Assembly (NCBI GenBank): GCA_025506515.1
Contig: CM046443.1
Span: forward strand, 43,362,649-43,426,648
DNA from: Flaveria trinervia
Lineage: Eukaryota > Streptophyta > Magnoliopsida > Asterales > Asteraceae
Direction: 5' to 3'
DNA: 64,000 nucleotides
The position numbers were made by a program, and so were the translations under genes. The notes under the pieces were generated by a model. That model had not been told where the DNA came from, did not search any database, and saw only the letters and a list, made by a program, of their open reading frames with translations. Of the stretch, positions 21,892-33,463 are shown in pieces; the stretch's first letter is position 1; every line of letters starts with the position of its first letter.

Positions 21892-22800
21892 TGTCACATG
21901 TAAAACACTTAGTTTAACCTTCTAAACTATAGAAAACGCAGCAGAATAAGAGGTTTAATACATGGTTTATAATCTAAAATTTTTTGCCATATTAAATGAC
22001 AAACAAAACTCAAGAATGATGATCATAATCATATGTGAAATAGTGTGCTATCAAACAAATCAAAACAACCATGGGGGTTCATAGAATCAACCTTTCTAGA
22101 ACAAGATGATGTAGATGATAATAGGTAGATGATGATGTTCTTGAATGTTTCTAGCCTTCAAAGGAGAAGGCCTCAAGAAGTGATAGCCACAAGCCCTTCA
22201 AACACCTTCCTTGTTAGGATGCAACACCAAAGATAGCTCTTCCAAAACCAAAATTTTCAGCCCCTTTTTTAGCTTCCAAAATCCGAAATTAGCCCTGGTT
22301 TTTAGAGGTTCTTTTGCTTGTATTTTTAGAGAGAAGTGTGAATGAATGATGGAGTGTAAGAGAGGAGAACCACACTCAAAGACCAAGGCAAAAGGCTGGT
22401 CCCAATGGCCCCTTTTGGGCGGCCGAAAGTATGTCAAAATGGGTTTTCCCCCCATTTTGTTTTTTCACAATTTACTCTCTTAACATTTAACTTTATAAAA
22501 TTAAAACCTCTTTTAATTTTATAACAATAAAAAACTTTTATTTGTTATTATTTAACCAACTTAAATAATGAAACAAATAATATCTCATGAACAAACTATC
22601 CATATAGTATTGTTGTATTACAAAGCAATGTTTTAGAAAACCCATTTTCTAATTGGCGTCAATGTTTATATGTATCAACTCATCAACAAATAAACATTTA
22701 TTGGTGTTTGTTTAGCTTTTTATTGGGTATGACCTGACTTGGATCATAACGTACTAACCACATCAATCTTGTATGTGTCTTGGGCATACAAGATCCAACA
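21892..22800 (-). repeat. C3 3' LTR
   Basis: From TGATGAGTTTTG to GATCCAACA. Close match to 29024-29945. Confidence 0.9.
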
Positions 22801-23595
22801 ATTTCCCACTTGCACAAGATTCATAAAAGATTGATGCCAGCAGTAAATACCGCCTAACAATGGTTCACTACCCTTAATACGTATGACTAAGTGCCATTCA
22901 ATAACATCATCTCCTTCAAGTACCATACTTGAAATGTTTTAGGTGAACCAATCATCTATCCTTTTGTCACAGATTTCATGTTAAATCCTAGAGACACAGA
23001 GTGATCATTCTCCATTGATTTAACTTTATCAGGCCTATAGACATCTTACTCTCAATGAGTAAGAGGGAAAAATCCCATCTTGATAACATACATCTCTCAT
23101 AATTACCTTATATCATACCTGAACTTAGACTTATGTACTGCCATGTTTCAGAACAGCGAAGAGATAAGTCAAAGTATAATATTCGGTAAATATCAAGACC
23201 AAATATGTGTTTCAGGTCAGAGGATACCAAATGATGTTCGCCTTTACTCAAAATTACTTATGATCAATCAGAAAAACTCCATGTAGTAATATTTGAGATG
23301 CAGGTCAGTCCAATATTTGCATCACACAAATATCTATGAACTTTGGCAGCAACCTTTTGCTCTACATTCATCTATATGAATGTCTGCCAATCCAAGTTCA
23401 TAATAGCATTACCTTCATGCTCGTTCCCACAAGCATGAACAACTACAGACATTCTAAGTAAATACTTTACTCATGGATTTTAAACATGCAAAATAGGAAT
23501 ATTAGTTGAATCATTATAACCGAATAATCATTCAAGTAATAAAGGGTTACAATATCTCAATACAAAATTAAAGATCAAATCTAGTCACTAGAATA
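22801..23595 (-). other. C3 PPT and 3' untranslated region
   Basis: TTTCCCACT next to the LTR reads AGTGGGAAA on the element strand, the usual PPT of many plant Copia elements. The rest is non-coding. Confidence 0.6.
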
Positions 23596-24000
23596 TTAAA
23601 GTCCCATGGCACAAGCATGACTTTCATGCTTTGCCTTTTCAAGAAGCTTCGTGAGTGGATTCGCAATGTTTTGATCCGTGTGAACTTTGCGAATACATAT
23701 CTTTCCCTTTTCAACTTCATCCCTTATGTAGTTGAATCTTCGTTCAATGTGCCTTGTCTTTTGATATGCACGGGGTTCTTTGATTTGAGCAATCACACCC
23801 TCGTTATCACAAAGAATTTCTAGGGGTCCTAAATAGAAGGGACCACCCCTAGATCGGCAATGAACTTCTTTAACCATGTAGCTTCCTGAGCTGCTAATGA
23901 AGCAGCAATGTATTCTGACTCTATAGTTGATAATGCCACCACATCTTGCTTAGAGCTCTTCCAAGATTGCTCCTCCATTCAAGATGAAAATGTATCCCGA
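23596..24000 (-). pseudogene. C3 RNase H, C-terminal part
   Basis: The frame 23596-23877 has ILCDNEGVIAQIKEP, KTRHIERRFNYIRD and TDQNIANPLTKLL. Asp in CDNEG fits one RNase H active-site position. Further upstream residues are in other frames. Confidence 0.75.
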
Positions 24001-24062
24001 TTGTGATCGTGAATCATCCCGATCAGTTTGGAAACTGCATCCGTGTAACCTTTTACTACGAG

Positions 24063-25164
24063 CTATTCTTCACCAGATCCATAGATTAGGAACATATCTT
24101 TAGTCCTCCTTAGGTACTTAAGTATGTTCTTAACAGCCATCCAATGACTGCTTCCAGGATTTTGTTGATATCGGCTTGTCATGCTCAAGGCACATGACAC
24201 GTCCGCTCTAGTGCATATCATTAAATACATGATGGATCCTATGGCAGATGCATACGGGATTCCCTTCATTTTGTCTTGCTCATCCTTTGAGCTTGGACAT
24301 TGAGTCTTACTCAATATCGTTCCTCTTTGAATAGGTACGGTACCTTTCTTGGAGTTTTCCATCTTGACCTTTTCAATATCTTATCAATGTATACACTTTG
24401 TTTCAATCCTATCAACCGCCTTGATCTATCCCTATAGGTCTTTATTCCTAAAATATAGGCGGCTTCACCAAGATCCTTAATGGAGAACAGCTTCCAAGCC
24501 AGGCTTTTACACCTTCCATGGTTGGAATGTCATTTCCAAATAGTAGGATGTCATCGACATACAATACTAAGAAGATGGTGATGCTCACTAGCCTTCTTAT
24601 ATACACATGCTTCATCAGCGTTTTTGATGAACCCAAATTTGGTTATTTCTTCATCAAAACGGTGATTCCAACTTCTTGATTCTTGCTTCAATCTATAGAT
24701 TGATTTCTTTAACTTGCATACTTTGTCAGGATGTTTTGAGTTGACAAAACCTTCAGGCTGAACCATATAGACATCTTCCTCAAGATATCCATTTAGAAAA
24801 GTAGTTTTGACATCCATTTGCCATTCTTATAATCATAATGAGCAGCTATGGCAAATAATATCCTATTAGAGTTTAGCATTGCAACTGGTGAGAAGGTTTC
24901 ATCATAATCAACCCCTTGAGTTTGAGTGAAACCTTTTGCTACAAGTCTAGCTTTATAAGTATCCAAGTTTCCACGCATATCGGTTTTCTTCTTGAAAACC
25001 CACTTACTTCCAACTATCTTGGAGTTAAGAGGTGGTTCAACCAAGTCCCATACTTGGTTGTCATACATGGATTGCATCTCAACGTTCATGGCGTCAACCC
25101 ATTTGTCACAATCCAAATTGGACATTATATCATGATAGGTGGTTGGTTCATCTGAATCTACCAC
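24063..25164 (-). pseudogene. C3 reverse transcriptase
   Basis: Three frames make up RT. 24793-25164 has KWVFKKKTDMRGNLDTYKAR and YDETFSPVAML. 24551-24817 has MDVKTTFLNGYLEEDVYMVQ. The YVDD catalytic box is at 24550-24561, followed by ILLFGND. 24063-24362 has the SIMYLMICTRADV segment before RNase H. At least two frameshifts. Confidence 0.8.
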
Positions 25165-25377
25165 ACAACATCCATCTACGAAAAATCCATATCTTTCAGG
25201 CGGATTACTAATTCTACAGATCTGCGAACGTTCTGTGTAATTTGATCAACCACTTGATCATTTTGAACATCCTCATGTTGAGTGCTAGTATCAACCAAAC
25301 GTATATCGGTTGTGGTTCTTGATCCTCCTCAAGATCCACAGTTCTACTACTAGTTCCTTCCGTAAGGAACTTAGCTT

Positions 25378-26487
25378 CTAAGAACTCAGCCTTCTTGGCA
25401 ACAAACTCCTTTTGTCCAATGGATCATATAAATAATATCCCATAGAATCTTTGGGATATCCAATGAAGATACACTTAGTGGAACGGCTTTCAAGCTTGTT
25501 TGAGGTGGGAGTCTTAACATAAGCCTCACAACCCCATACCATTAATATGACAGTGATGGAACCCATCCATGCCATATTTCAAAACGTGTCGTTTCCACTT
25601 TCTTGGTTGTGGCCATATTCAAAATACGGGCCGCAGAGAGCAAAGCGAAACCCAAAATGATAGAGGCAGTGAGCTTCTAACCATCATACATCGAACCATA
25701 TCTAATAGAGATCGATTTCTCCTCTCGGACATGCCATTATGTTGTGGTGCTCCAGGTGGAGATAGTTGTGAGACAATACCACAACTTCTAAGATGATCTC
25801 TAAAAGCATCACTTAGGTATTCACCTCCTCTATCGATGCGGAGAATTTTTATTTTCTTATTGAGTTGATTTTCTACCTTATTTTGGAAGACTTTGAACAT
25901 TTCAAAAGCTTCATCTTTGTGTCTTAACAAGTACACATAACCATATCGACTATAGTCGTCGGTAAAGGTAATGAAGTATCTTTCATGGTACCTAGTCATT
26001 GGCTTAAAGGACCACATACATCCAAATGTATGATGCCTAATAAATCTTTTGCCCGTTCGGACTTGCCGCTAAAAGGTGCCTTAGTCATTTTACCTTGTAA
26101 ATAAGATTCGTATACATCAAATGAATCATATTCATTTGCTTTTAAAAGACCGTTCTTTTGAAGTGTTTGTATGCATTTCTTGTTTATATGACCAAGACGA
26201 CAATGCCAAAGATAGGTGTCACTCAAATCCAATTTGAGTTTCTTAGTGGTGGTTTGGTACAATGAGCTATCACATAATGTGTTTTCACGAACCAATTCAT
26301 AAATACCATTAACAGGAATAGCTTTAAAATAAAACGTGCCATTTAAATAAACATGAATTTTATTCTCAATAAATGACAAAACATAACCATATTGTTTTAA
26401 TTGGGCAACAGAAATAATGTTCCTAGTCAAACTAGGAGCATTCAAAATATTGTTCAAAATTACTTTCAAACCATTTGGAAGCTTCAA
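25378..26487 (-). pseudogene. C3 GAG-pre-integrase and integrase
   Basis: The upstream frame 25996-26487 has LWHCRLGHINKKCI (zinc-binding His part) and IIHLDVCGPL with the first DDE Asp. 25619-26017 has TFTDDYSRYGYVYLLRHKDE (second Asp) and GAPQHNGMSERRNRSLLDMV (catalytic Glu). 25378-25575 covers the C-terminal part. All three catalytic acids are present but lie in two overlapping frames. Confidence 0.85.
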
Positions 26488-26499
26488 GATGTAGTCCCC

Positions 26500-26748
26500 T
26501 CAGCCTTCAACTTGAACTTTTGCCCCATTGCCCATGAAGAGGCTCATATCCCCTTTCTTGAATTCCTTACTTCTTTTGAACCCCTGCAATAAGTTGCAAA
26601 TATGAGTTCCACATCCTGTATCCAATACCCATGTGTAAGAGGATATTAAATTTAGACCAATATGTATCATGAAACATGTACCTGAGGTTTGCTGGCATCC
26701 CTCTTTGCTTGCAACTCTTTGAGATGGACTGGGCAATTTCTTGCCCAA
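26500..26748 (-). pseudogene. C3 aspartic protease
   Basis: The frame contains WVLDTGCGTHICN. The DTG active-site codons map to 26614-26622. LFMGNGAKVQVEG follows as expected for Copia proteases. Confidence 0.8.
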
Positions 26749-26960
26749 TGTCCAATCTCCCTACACTTAAAGCATGGGTCATTTGAAGCAACCTTTTGCT
26801 TCTTCTCCGCTGGTTTTGGTGGTGGCGCTCTTACCACTCCCTTTCCCTTTCCCCTAATGTGCCATTTACCCTTGGCAACATTTGCCTTGTGTGCGGGGTG
26901 AGGCCTCTTCTTGTTCCCACCTTCACTGATGGTGAGAACGTGTAAAATCCTTTTACCCAT
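26667..26960 (-). pseudogene. C3 nucleocapsid zinc knuckle
   Basis: CFKCREIGHWARNC is a perfect CX2CX4HX4C knuckle after a Lys/Pro-rich basic region. It overlaps the protease frame in another phase, indicating a frameshift. Confidence 0.8.
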
Positions 26961-27579
26961 GGCCGCCTCGGCAGTTTGAGCATAGAGTGAAGCTCACTTA
27001 TGTTCTTGTCCCACCCGTTCATGTTATAATTCATGACAAAATTGTCAAACATTTTTGACAAAGAGTTGAGGATCAAATCCGTAGCCAACTCTTTCGAGAC
27101 GGGACAATTCAGCCTTTCGAGGCGGTCAATGTGGCTTTTCGTCTTAAGTACATAAGATGAAACAGATTGGGTGTCGTCCATACGACACGCATGGAGTCCT
27201 CGAACCGTTTCGAAGTGCTCAACCGTGCTTGTTCTTGGAACGTTTCCTTCAACTGGGTTATCATGTCGTACGCTCCATGATGTTCATACTCCTTTTAGAG
27301 ATCTGGAGTCATACTTGCCAACATAAGGCAAGACATGTGAACCGAGTCCTCAGTGTATTTCACCCAGTTATTATAGGCCTCCTCATCATCCTCACTAGGT
27401 TGATCGGGAATCGGATCGTCTAATATGTATGATCGTTTCTCTTGCTTGAGAACAATTCTCAAGTTTCGAAACCAATCAATAAAATTATTATGGTTTAGAC
27501 GCTCCTTTTGGAGAATGGTTCTTAGTGATAGTGAGTGAGCGGTCGGGATTTCATTGTTATCATTATTGTTGGTGGCCAT
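26961..27579 (-). pseudogene. gag: C3 gag
   Basis: The start MATNNNDNNEIPTAHSLSLR at 27579 opens the frame 27295-27579 with LNHNNFIDWFRNLRIVLKQE. The frame continues shifted at 26831-27181 (SVSSYVLKTKSHIDRLERLN, ILNSLSKMFDNFVMNYN). This is the DUF4219/UBN2 type gag of plant Copia elements. Broken by a frameshift between 27181 and 27295. Confidence 0.8.
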
Positions 27580-29009
27580 CTACAAAATATAACAAAGTTT
27601 AATTTTAGTAATTTTGATATTGTTCATATTTTAATAACTAAAACCCCTTTTAATTGTCTTACACAATTTTAAATCTAGAATCCAACATTACATTTAAATA
27701 GTGGTTAGGTGACCTTTATCCCATTATTTAAATTAACAAGGTAGTCAACGTTTTGACAATTGCAACCCTTTGCAACTTCTAGGGTATGGGATCAAATTTA
27801 AACATCATATGTATTGTCGGCATGTTAATCCCATCAACACCTTTGTAAACCATATTGTAGGTGATCCATTTAATATGGTTTGCAAATCAAGTTACCCTAC
27901 TTGCACACACATGTGAGTTTTCCAACATAAGTGGTTAGGTGACCTTTATCCCACAAATATGGTATCCCCACCTCAAGTCACAAGTTCCCTCAAAATGGTT
28001 AGGTGACCTTTATCCTATTATGAGTTTCCAAATGACTCAAGTGTTGTTCAAAAGGATGGTGTTAAACTTGTTTAAAGGGAATTTAAGTTTCATAATATTA
28101 GTTTAGAAAACTCTATGTACCTTATATTTGCATGCTTTCAAATAGAAGGTACCATATGGTTCACTTTTAATAAAATCTCTTTTATTAAAACCATTAATCC
28201 TTTTAATAACCTTTTATTAACCACTTAATGATAAAGAACCAACAATATTTCAGCTTGTTAAGTTTGTTAATGAGTTTGTAATGCATATCCAAATATCAAC
28301 CAAACAATCAAACAACAAACATCCAAACAAGCATAAATATATAAACATGAGTGCATAACCATAGCCACTAAGTTGACCAGACTTGTTTGTCATCAAAAGT
28401 TTTGTCATAAGGTCTTTCCTAAGGGTAAAGATGACACATCAAGATGTGTCCATGAACTCACACTTGAATCCACATCCAAATGCTTCAAGTGTCCATGTCT
28501 TTTGTGTCCTTCTTTGAGTCTTCATCTTGTGCATCTTCTTTTACAAAATTCATATCCTAATACAATTTTTCTAATAAAAGAAATGCACCTAATCTATTTA
28601 TTACATAACCAAATGAATAAATAAATTACAACCCAAGATATAAAACACAAATTACAACCTTTCAAGAACAAACCAATATGACAAAACACAATCAACCAAA
28701 ACCAACACATAAGGCCAAGGCTATGTTATGCACCATAATATATAACACATCCAACATCCAAGAACAACAAAGAATCCTTTATTTCAGCCCTAAAGTTTCA
28801 GCCAACATAAACTAAAACTTTAAGGTTGTCCAAACAACATAATCAACCATTTGACATAATTCTTTCAAGGTTTATACTAAACCATGCAAGATTAAACCTT
28901 AAAACATAAGGGAATCAAATACCCACAACATAACAGCCCCTAATGGGTTGAAAAGGTCCATGAAAACTAACTTTTCAAGACCTTTTGAAGCACACATTCC
29001 ACATAACCG
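27580..29009 (-). other. C3 long leader with three copies of a 20-mer
   Basis: 1.4 kb of non-coding leader between PBS and gag. TGGTTAGGTGACCTTTATCC occurs identically at 27702-27721, 27932-27951 and 27996-28015. No coding frame is supported. Confidence 0.7.
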
Positions 29010-29022
29010 GCTCTAGATGCCA
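29010..29022 (-). other. C3 primer binding site (diverged)
   Basis: GCTCTAGATGCCA reads TGGCATCTAGAGC on the element strand, close to the Met-tRNA PBS TGGTATCAGAGC. It lies one base from the LTR. Confidence 0.7.
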
Positions 29023-29023
29023 T

Positions 29024-29945
29024 TGATGAGTTTTGTCACATGTAAAACACTTAGTTTAGCCTTTTAAACTATAGAAAACGCAGCAGAATAAGAGGTTTAA
29101 TACATGGTTATAATCTGAAAATTTTTGCCATATCAAACCACAAACAAAACTCAAGAATGAGGATCATATTCATATGTGAAATAGTGTGCTATCAAACAAA
29201 TCAAAACAACCATACGGGGTTCATAGAATCAACCTTTCTAGAACAAGATGATGTAGATGATAATAGGTAGATGATGATGTTCTTGAATGTGTCTAGCCTT
29301 CAAAGGAGAAGGCCTCAAGAAGTGATACCCACAAGCCCTTCAAACACCTTGCTTGTTAGGATGCAACACCAAAGATAGCTCTTCTAAAACCAAAATTTTC
29401 AGCCCCTTTTTTAGCTTCCAAAAATCCGAAATTAGCCCTGGTTTTTAGAGGTTCTTTTGCTTGTAATTTTTAGAGAGAAGTGTGAATGAATGATGGAGTG
29501 TAAGAGAGGAGAACCACACTCAAAGACCAAGGCAAAAGGCTGGTCCCAATGGCCCCTTTTGGGTGGCCGAAAGGTATGTCAAAATGGGTTTTCCCCACAT
29601 TTTGTTTTTTTCACAATTTACTCTCTTAACCTTTAACTTTATAAAATTAAAACCTCTTTTAATTTTATAACAAAAACACTTTTATTTGTTATTATTTAAC
29701 CAACTTAAATAATGAAACAAATAATATCTCATGAACAAACTATCCATATAGTATTGTTGTATTGCAAAGCAATGTTTTAGAAAACCCATTTTCTAAATTG
29801 GCGTCAATGTTTATATGTATCAACTCATCAACAAATAAACATTTATTGGTGTTTGTTTAGCTTGTTATTGGGTATGACCCGACTTGGATCATAACGTACT
29901 AACCACATCAATCTTGTATGTGTCTAGGGCATACAAGATCCAATA
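29024..29945 (-). repeat. C3 5' LTR
   Basis: Close match to 21892-22800. Ends in CAATA instead of CAACA, so the terminal CA is mutated. Confidence 0.9.
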
Positions 29946-29950
29946 ATGAT

Positions 29951-30960
29951 CGCTTTCCAAAGAGATACTTCGAGCATAACCTTGTCACCAACCACAAAGT
30001 TTATTAGTTTACGCCTCTTATCAACATAAGACTTCTGGCGATCCTTTGCGGCTTTCATGAATGTCTTAATCTTATCTAACTTCTTGGTTGTGACCTCAAT
30101 CACTTCGAGACTTCCAAATTCCTTTTGCCTTATGTCACCCCAACACACGGGCATCCTGCACTTGCTACTGTACAACATATCATAAGGTGGCATACCAATG
30201 CTGGCATGGTAACTATTATTATATGAGAATTCCGCCAATGGTAAGTGCTCGTCCCAACTTCCTCTAAAGTCGATTACACACGCTCATAGCATGTCTTCTA
30301 ACATCTGAATCGTTCTTTCCGATTGACCATCCGTCTGGGGTGGTAAGCCGTACTAATATGCAGTCTAGTCCCCATTGAGTCGTGTAACCTGTTCCAGAAC
30401 TTGGACGTAAACCGTGTGTCCCAATCCGAAACGATTGACGATGGCACGTTGTGACAAGCCATGATCTCCTTGATAAATAGGTCTGTCAACCTCTCAGAGG
30501 AAGACGTCTCATGAATTGGTAGAAAATAGGTGCTTTTTGTTAACCGGTCAACAATCACCCAGATCTCCACGCTTCCTCTTGTCATATGAGGTAGCTTCAT
30601 GATGAAGTCCATTGTGATGTGTTCCCATTTCCATTCAGGGATATCCAAAGGCTGGATCTTCTCGTATGGCTTTTGGTGCTCTGTGTTCACTTGCAGACAA
30701 GTCAGGCACTTGCTCACGTACTTAGCCTCGTCTCAATTCATTCCCGACCACCAGTTTCTTCAGATCCTGATACATTTTTATGGCACCAAGTTGAATGGAA
30801 TATCAAGTTTTGTGAGCCTCATCCATGATCTTCTCCCTCAGATCCCCATAAAGAGGGATCTACATTCGCCCAGATCGAGTTCTAACACCCAGGGTATTTT
30901 CCACCAAATCTAAAACTTGTCCTTTCATCCTTTTAGAGTTGACTCTGTCCTCTCTTAATG
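29951..30960 (-). pseudogene. G integrase (full internal copy)
   Basis: The frame 30298-30717 has CLTCLQVNTEHQKP (end of the zinc domain), WEHITMDFIMKLP (first Asp) and IVSDWDTRFTSKFW (second Asp; W replaces the common R). 29951-30238 has AEFSYNNSYHASIGMPPYDM. The DGQ-ER segment with the catalytic Glu is damaged here but present in the partial copy at 55420. Upstream codons to 30960 hold the zinc-binding region with stops. Confidence 0.8.
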
Positions 30961-31023
30961 CCTCACCCTGAAACTCCCTCACTTGTTTCATAACATCAGG
31001 CATCATGATTATCTAGCAAGCCC

Positions 31024-31623
31024 TCACCCGAATTGGTTCGGGTCGTCCCTTCCGGCTAAGGGCGTCAGCAACCACATTGGCTTTGCCTGGATGATAATGA
31101 TTTCATAGTCATAATCCTTGATCAATTCTAACCACCTCCTCTGCCTTATGTTGAGTTCCTTTTGTTCAAAGACAAAATTCAGACTTTTACGATGAGTGAA
31201 GATGGTGCACTTCACCCCATATAGGTAGTGCCTCCAAATCTTAAATGCAAACACCACCGCAGCCAACTCCAAATCATGGGTAGGATAATTGGCCTCGTGG
31301 ACCTTTAATTGTCTTGAAGCATAGGCTATCACCGTCCTCGTTGCATCAACACACAACCCAATCCCGCATAAGAGGCATTCGAGTAGACTACCAGATCCCC
31401 GTTCCTTTAGGTAACATCAACACAGGGGCTTGAGTTAACCTCATCTTCAGTTCCAGGAAGGTGTTATCTTAATCAGTACCCCATTCATACTTCACATCGT
31501 TCTGAGTCAGCTTAGTCAAAGGAGAAGCTATCTTGGAGAAATCCTGGATAAACCTCCTATAGTAACTTGCCAGGCCTAAGAAAGTATGAATCTCAGATGG
31601 TGTCTTTGGAGGTTCCCATTGCA
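31024..31623 (-). pseudogene. G RNase H (full internal copy)
   Basis: The frame 31024-31356 has VIAYASRQLKVHEANYPTHD, LELAAVVFAFKIWRHYLYG and FTHRKSLNFVFEQKELN. The usual TDHKSL, kept in the second copy at 56290, is THRKSL here, so a catalytic Asp is lost. 31469-31623 encodes the RT-RH connection. Confidence 0.75.
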
Positions 31624-32298
31624 TCACCGCTTCAGCCTTCGCAGGGTCCACCCTGATCCCCTCGGGATTAACCACATGACCCAAAAATTGATCTTCTCGA
31701 TGCCCAAATGCATAATACACAACTTAGCATATAACTTCTCACTTCTGAGCGTCTCTAGTACTTCCCGAATATGATGAGCATGTTCTTCTTCACTTTTTGA
31801 ATAAATCAAGATGTCATCAATGAACACTATTATCGATTTATCCAACATTGACCAACATACCCGATTCATACGGTCCATAAAGGCAGCTAGCGCGTTGGTT
31901 AATCCAAAGGACATGATGAGAAATTCGTAGCGTCCATAACGCGTATGAAACACTATCTTAGGAATGTATTGTTCTTTCACCTTTAGTTGGTGGTAACCAT
32001 ACCGCAGGTTTATCCTTGAAAACCAGCTGGCACCCTGAAGTTGATCAAACAGGTCGTCGATCCTTGGTAACGGATACTGGTTCTTTACAATTAGCTTATT
32101 GAGCTCGTGATAGTCAATGCACATCCGCATGCTACCGTCTTTCTTCTTGACGAATAAAACCGGAGCACCCCATGGAGAGATACTCGGCCGGATGAAGCGC
32201 TTATCCAATAAATCTTGCAACTGGTCCCTTAGTTCTACCATCTCCGAAGGAGCTAATCGATACGGTGCTTTAGCGATAGGTTGTGCTCCAGGTAGCAA
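31624..32298 (-). pseudogene. G reverse transcriptase (full internal copy)
   Basis: The longest G frame, 224 residues, has KAPYRLAPSEMVELRDQLQD, FVKKKDGSMRMCIDYHELNK, GYHQLKVKEQYIPK, FGLTNALAAFMDRMN and the catalytic FIDDILIYS (FIDD at 31813-31824). Gypsy RT with all main blocks. A frameshift after residue about 200 ends it. Confidence 0.85.
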
Positions 32299-32893
32299 AT
32301 CAATCTAGAATTCAATTTTGTGGTTAGGCGGCACACCAATCAGGTCTTCTGGGAGGACATCAGGAAACTCACGCACTACCGGCACGTCTGATAATTATGG
32401 CTCTGGCGCATCCACATCTTTTACATAGGCCAAGTAAGCGCTGCACCCACGTCTCTAGTAGTTTTTAGTTGTGATCATCGACACGACCTTCGGTACACAA
32501 CACACCTTATCCCATGAACCATAATAGATCTACCATCAGGCACTATTTGACGAATTACCTTGTTGCTACATACTATATTGGCTTATAGCTAGCTAACCAA
32601 TCAATGCCTAACACCACATCAAAACCTCCTAAGGCCATAACATGCAACCTAGCAGGGAACTTACAATCTTGTAACTCATCAAGCAGTCCTCAACCACTTT
32701 AGTTCCTTAATGGACTTACCAATACTGTTTCTACATAGAAAGGCTCATCTAACTTTCTACTCTTATCATGAAACAACCGACAAAAGGCAACAAACACAAA
32801 ACTCCTACCAGCACCAGAATCAAAGAGCACAGAAGCATATTCATGGTCTACCAGAAACTACTTCTGGATCTGTCCTAGCCTCCTCACGAGTTA
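32299..32893 (-). pseudogene. G aspartic protease and PR-RT linker
   Basis: Minus-strand codons give ASVLFDSGAGRSFVFV with the active-site DSGA at 32810-32821. Stops occur before and after. The reading is cut upstream by the MITE insertion at 32902. Confidence 0.7.
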
Positions 32894-32901
32894 TGTTGAA
32901 T

Positions 32902-33455
32902 TAAGGGTGTTGATCGGGTAAGTTAATCGGGTTTTGGGTTAATCGGTTCGGGTTGTTCGGGGTTTTCAGTGTTGAAAGTCTACCCAAAACCCGACCGAAT
33001 AAAGTTCGGTTTAATCGGTCTCGGGTTGTTCGGTAACGGGTTGTTCGGGTCGGGTTTCAGGTATTAAACAATAGACTCAATTTAGTATATTTTAGTGATT
33101 TTTCATTTGAAATCTTATAATACTAATGGACTTAAATTACTTTACTTCTATAATTTATAAATGTGCTTAAATATATATTATATAAAAACAAATTGATTAA
33201 TTTGAACACTCTAAACAAATGTATACATATAATTTACTTAATTATAATGTGGGTTGATGGGGTTATTTGGAATTCGGGTTAATCAGTTTGGGTTATTCGG
33301 GTTTTTGAGGTTTGAAAGTTTATCCGAAACCCGACCCGAATAAGAATCGGTTTTCGGGTTGTTTGGATAACTGGTTGTTCGGGTCGAGTTTCTTTGGGTA
33401 TGGGTGAGCTCAGGTCGGGCGGGTTATTCAGGTACGGGTAAAATCGACGGGCCTA
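32902..33455. mobile_element. hAT-like MITE (554 bp) inside G
   Basis: The 8-bp TSD TGTTGAAT is at 32894-32901 and 33456-33463. The left end TAAGGGTGTTGATCGGGT and the right end (reverse strand TAGGCCCGTCGATTTTACC) form imperfect terminal inverted repeats. The interior is rich in CGGGTT/TTCGGGT words and has an AT-rich centre, as in many plant hAT MITEs. There is no coding capacity. It separates the G gag knuckles from the protease. Confidence 0.8.
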
Positions 33456-33463
33456 TGTTGAAT

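Larger units (their letters stand above)
21892..29945 (-). mobile_element. C3: Copia LTR retrotransposon nested in G integrase
   Basis: It has TG...CA-like ends (CAACA left copy, CAATA right copy), a perfect TSD ATGAT, LTRs of 909 and 922 bp, a PBS, gag, protease, INT, RT and RNase H in Copia order on the minus strand. It lacks the accessory ORF of the Sirevirus-like elements. Several frameshifts make it non-autonomous now. On both sides the G sequence resumes as in the uninterrupted copy at 55050. Confidence 0.9.

Noticed and set aside
28373..28624. 83-codon plus-strand ORF in the C3 leader
   Set aside because: No motif, wrong strand for C3, chance length.
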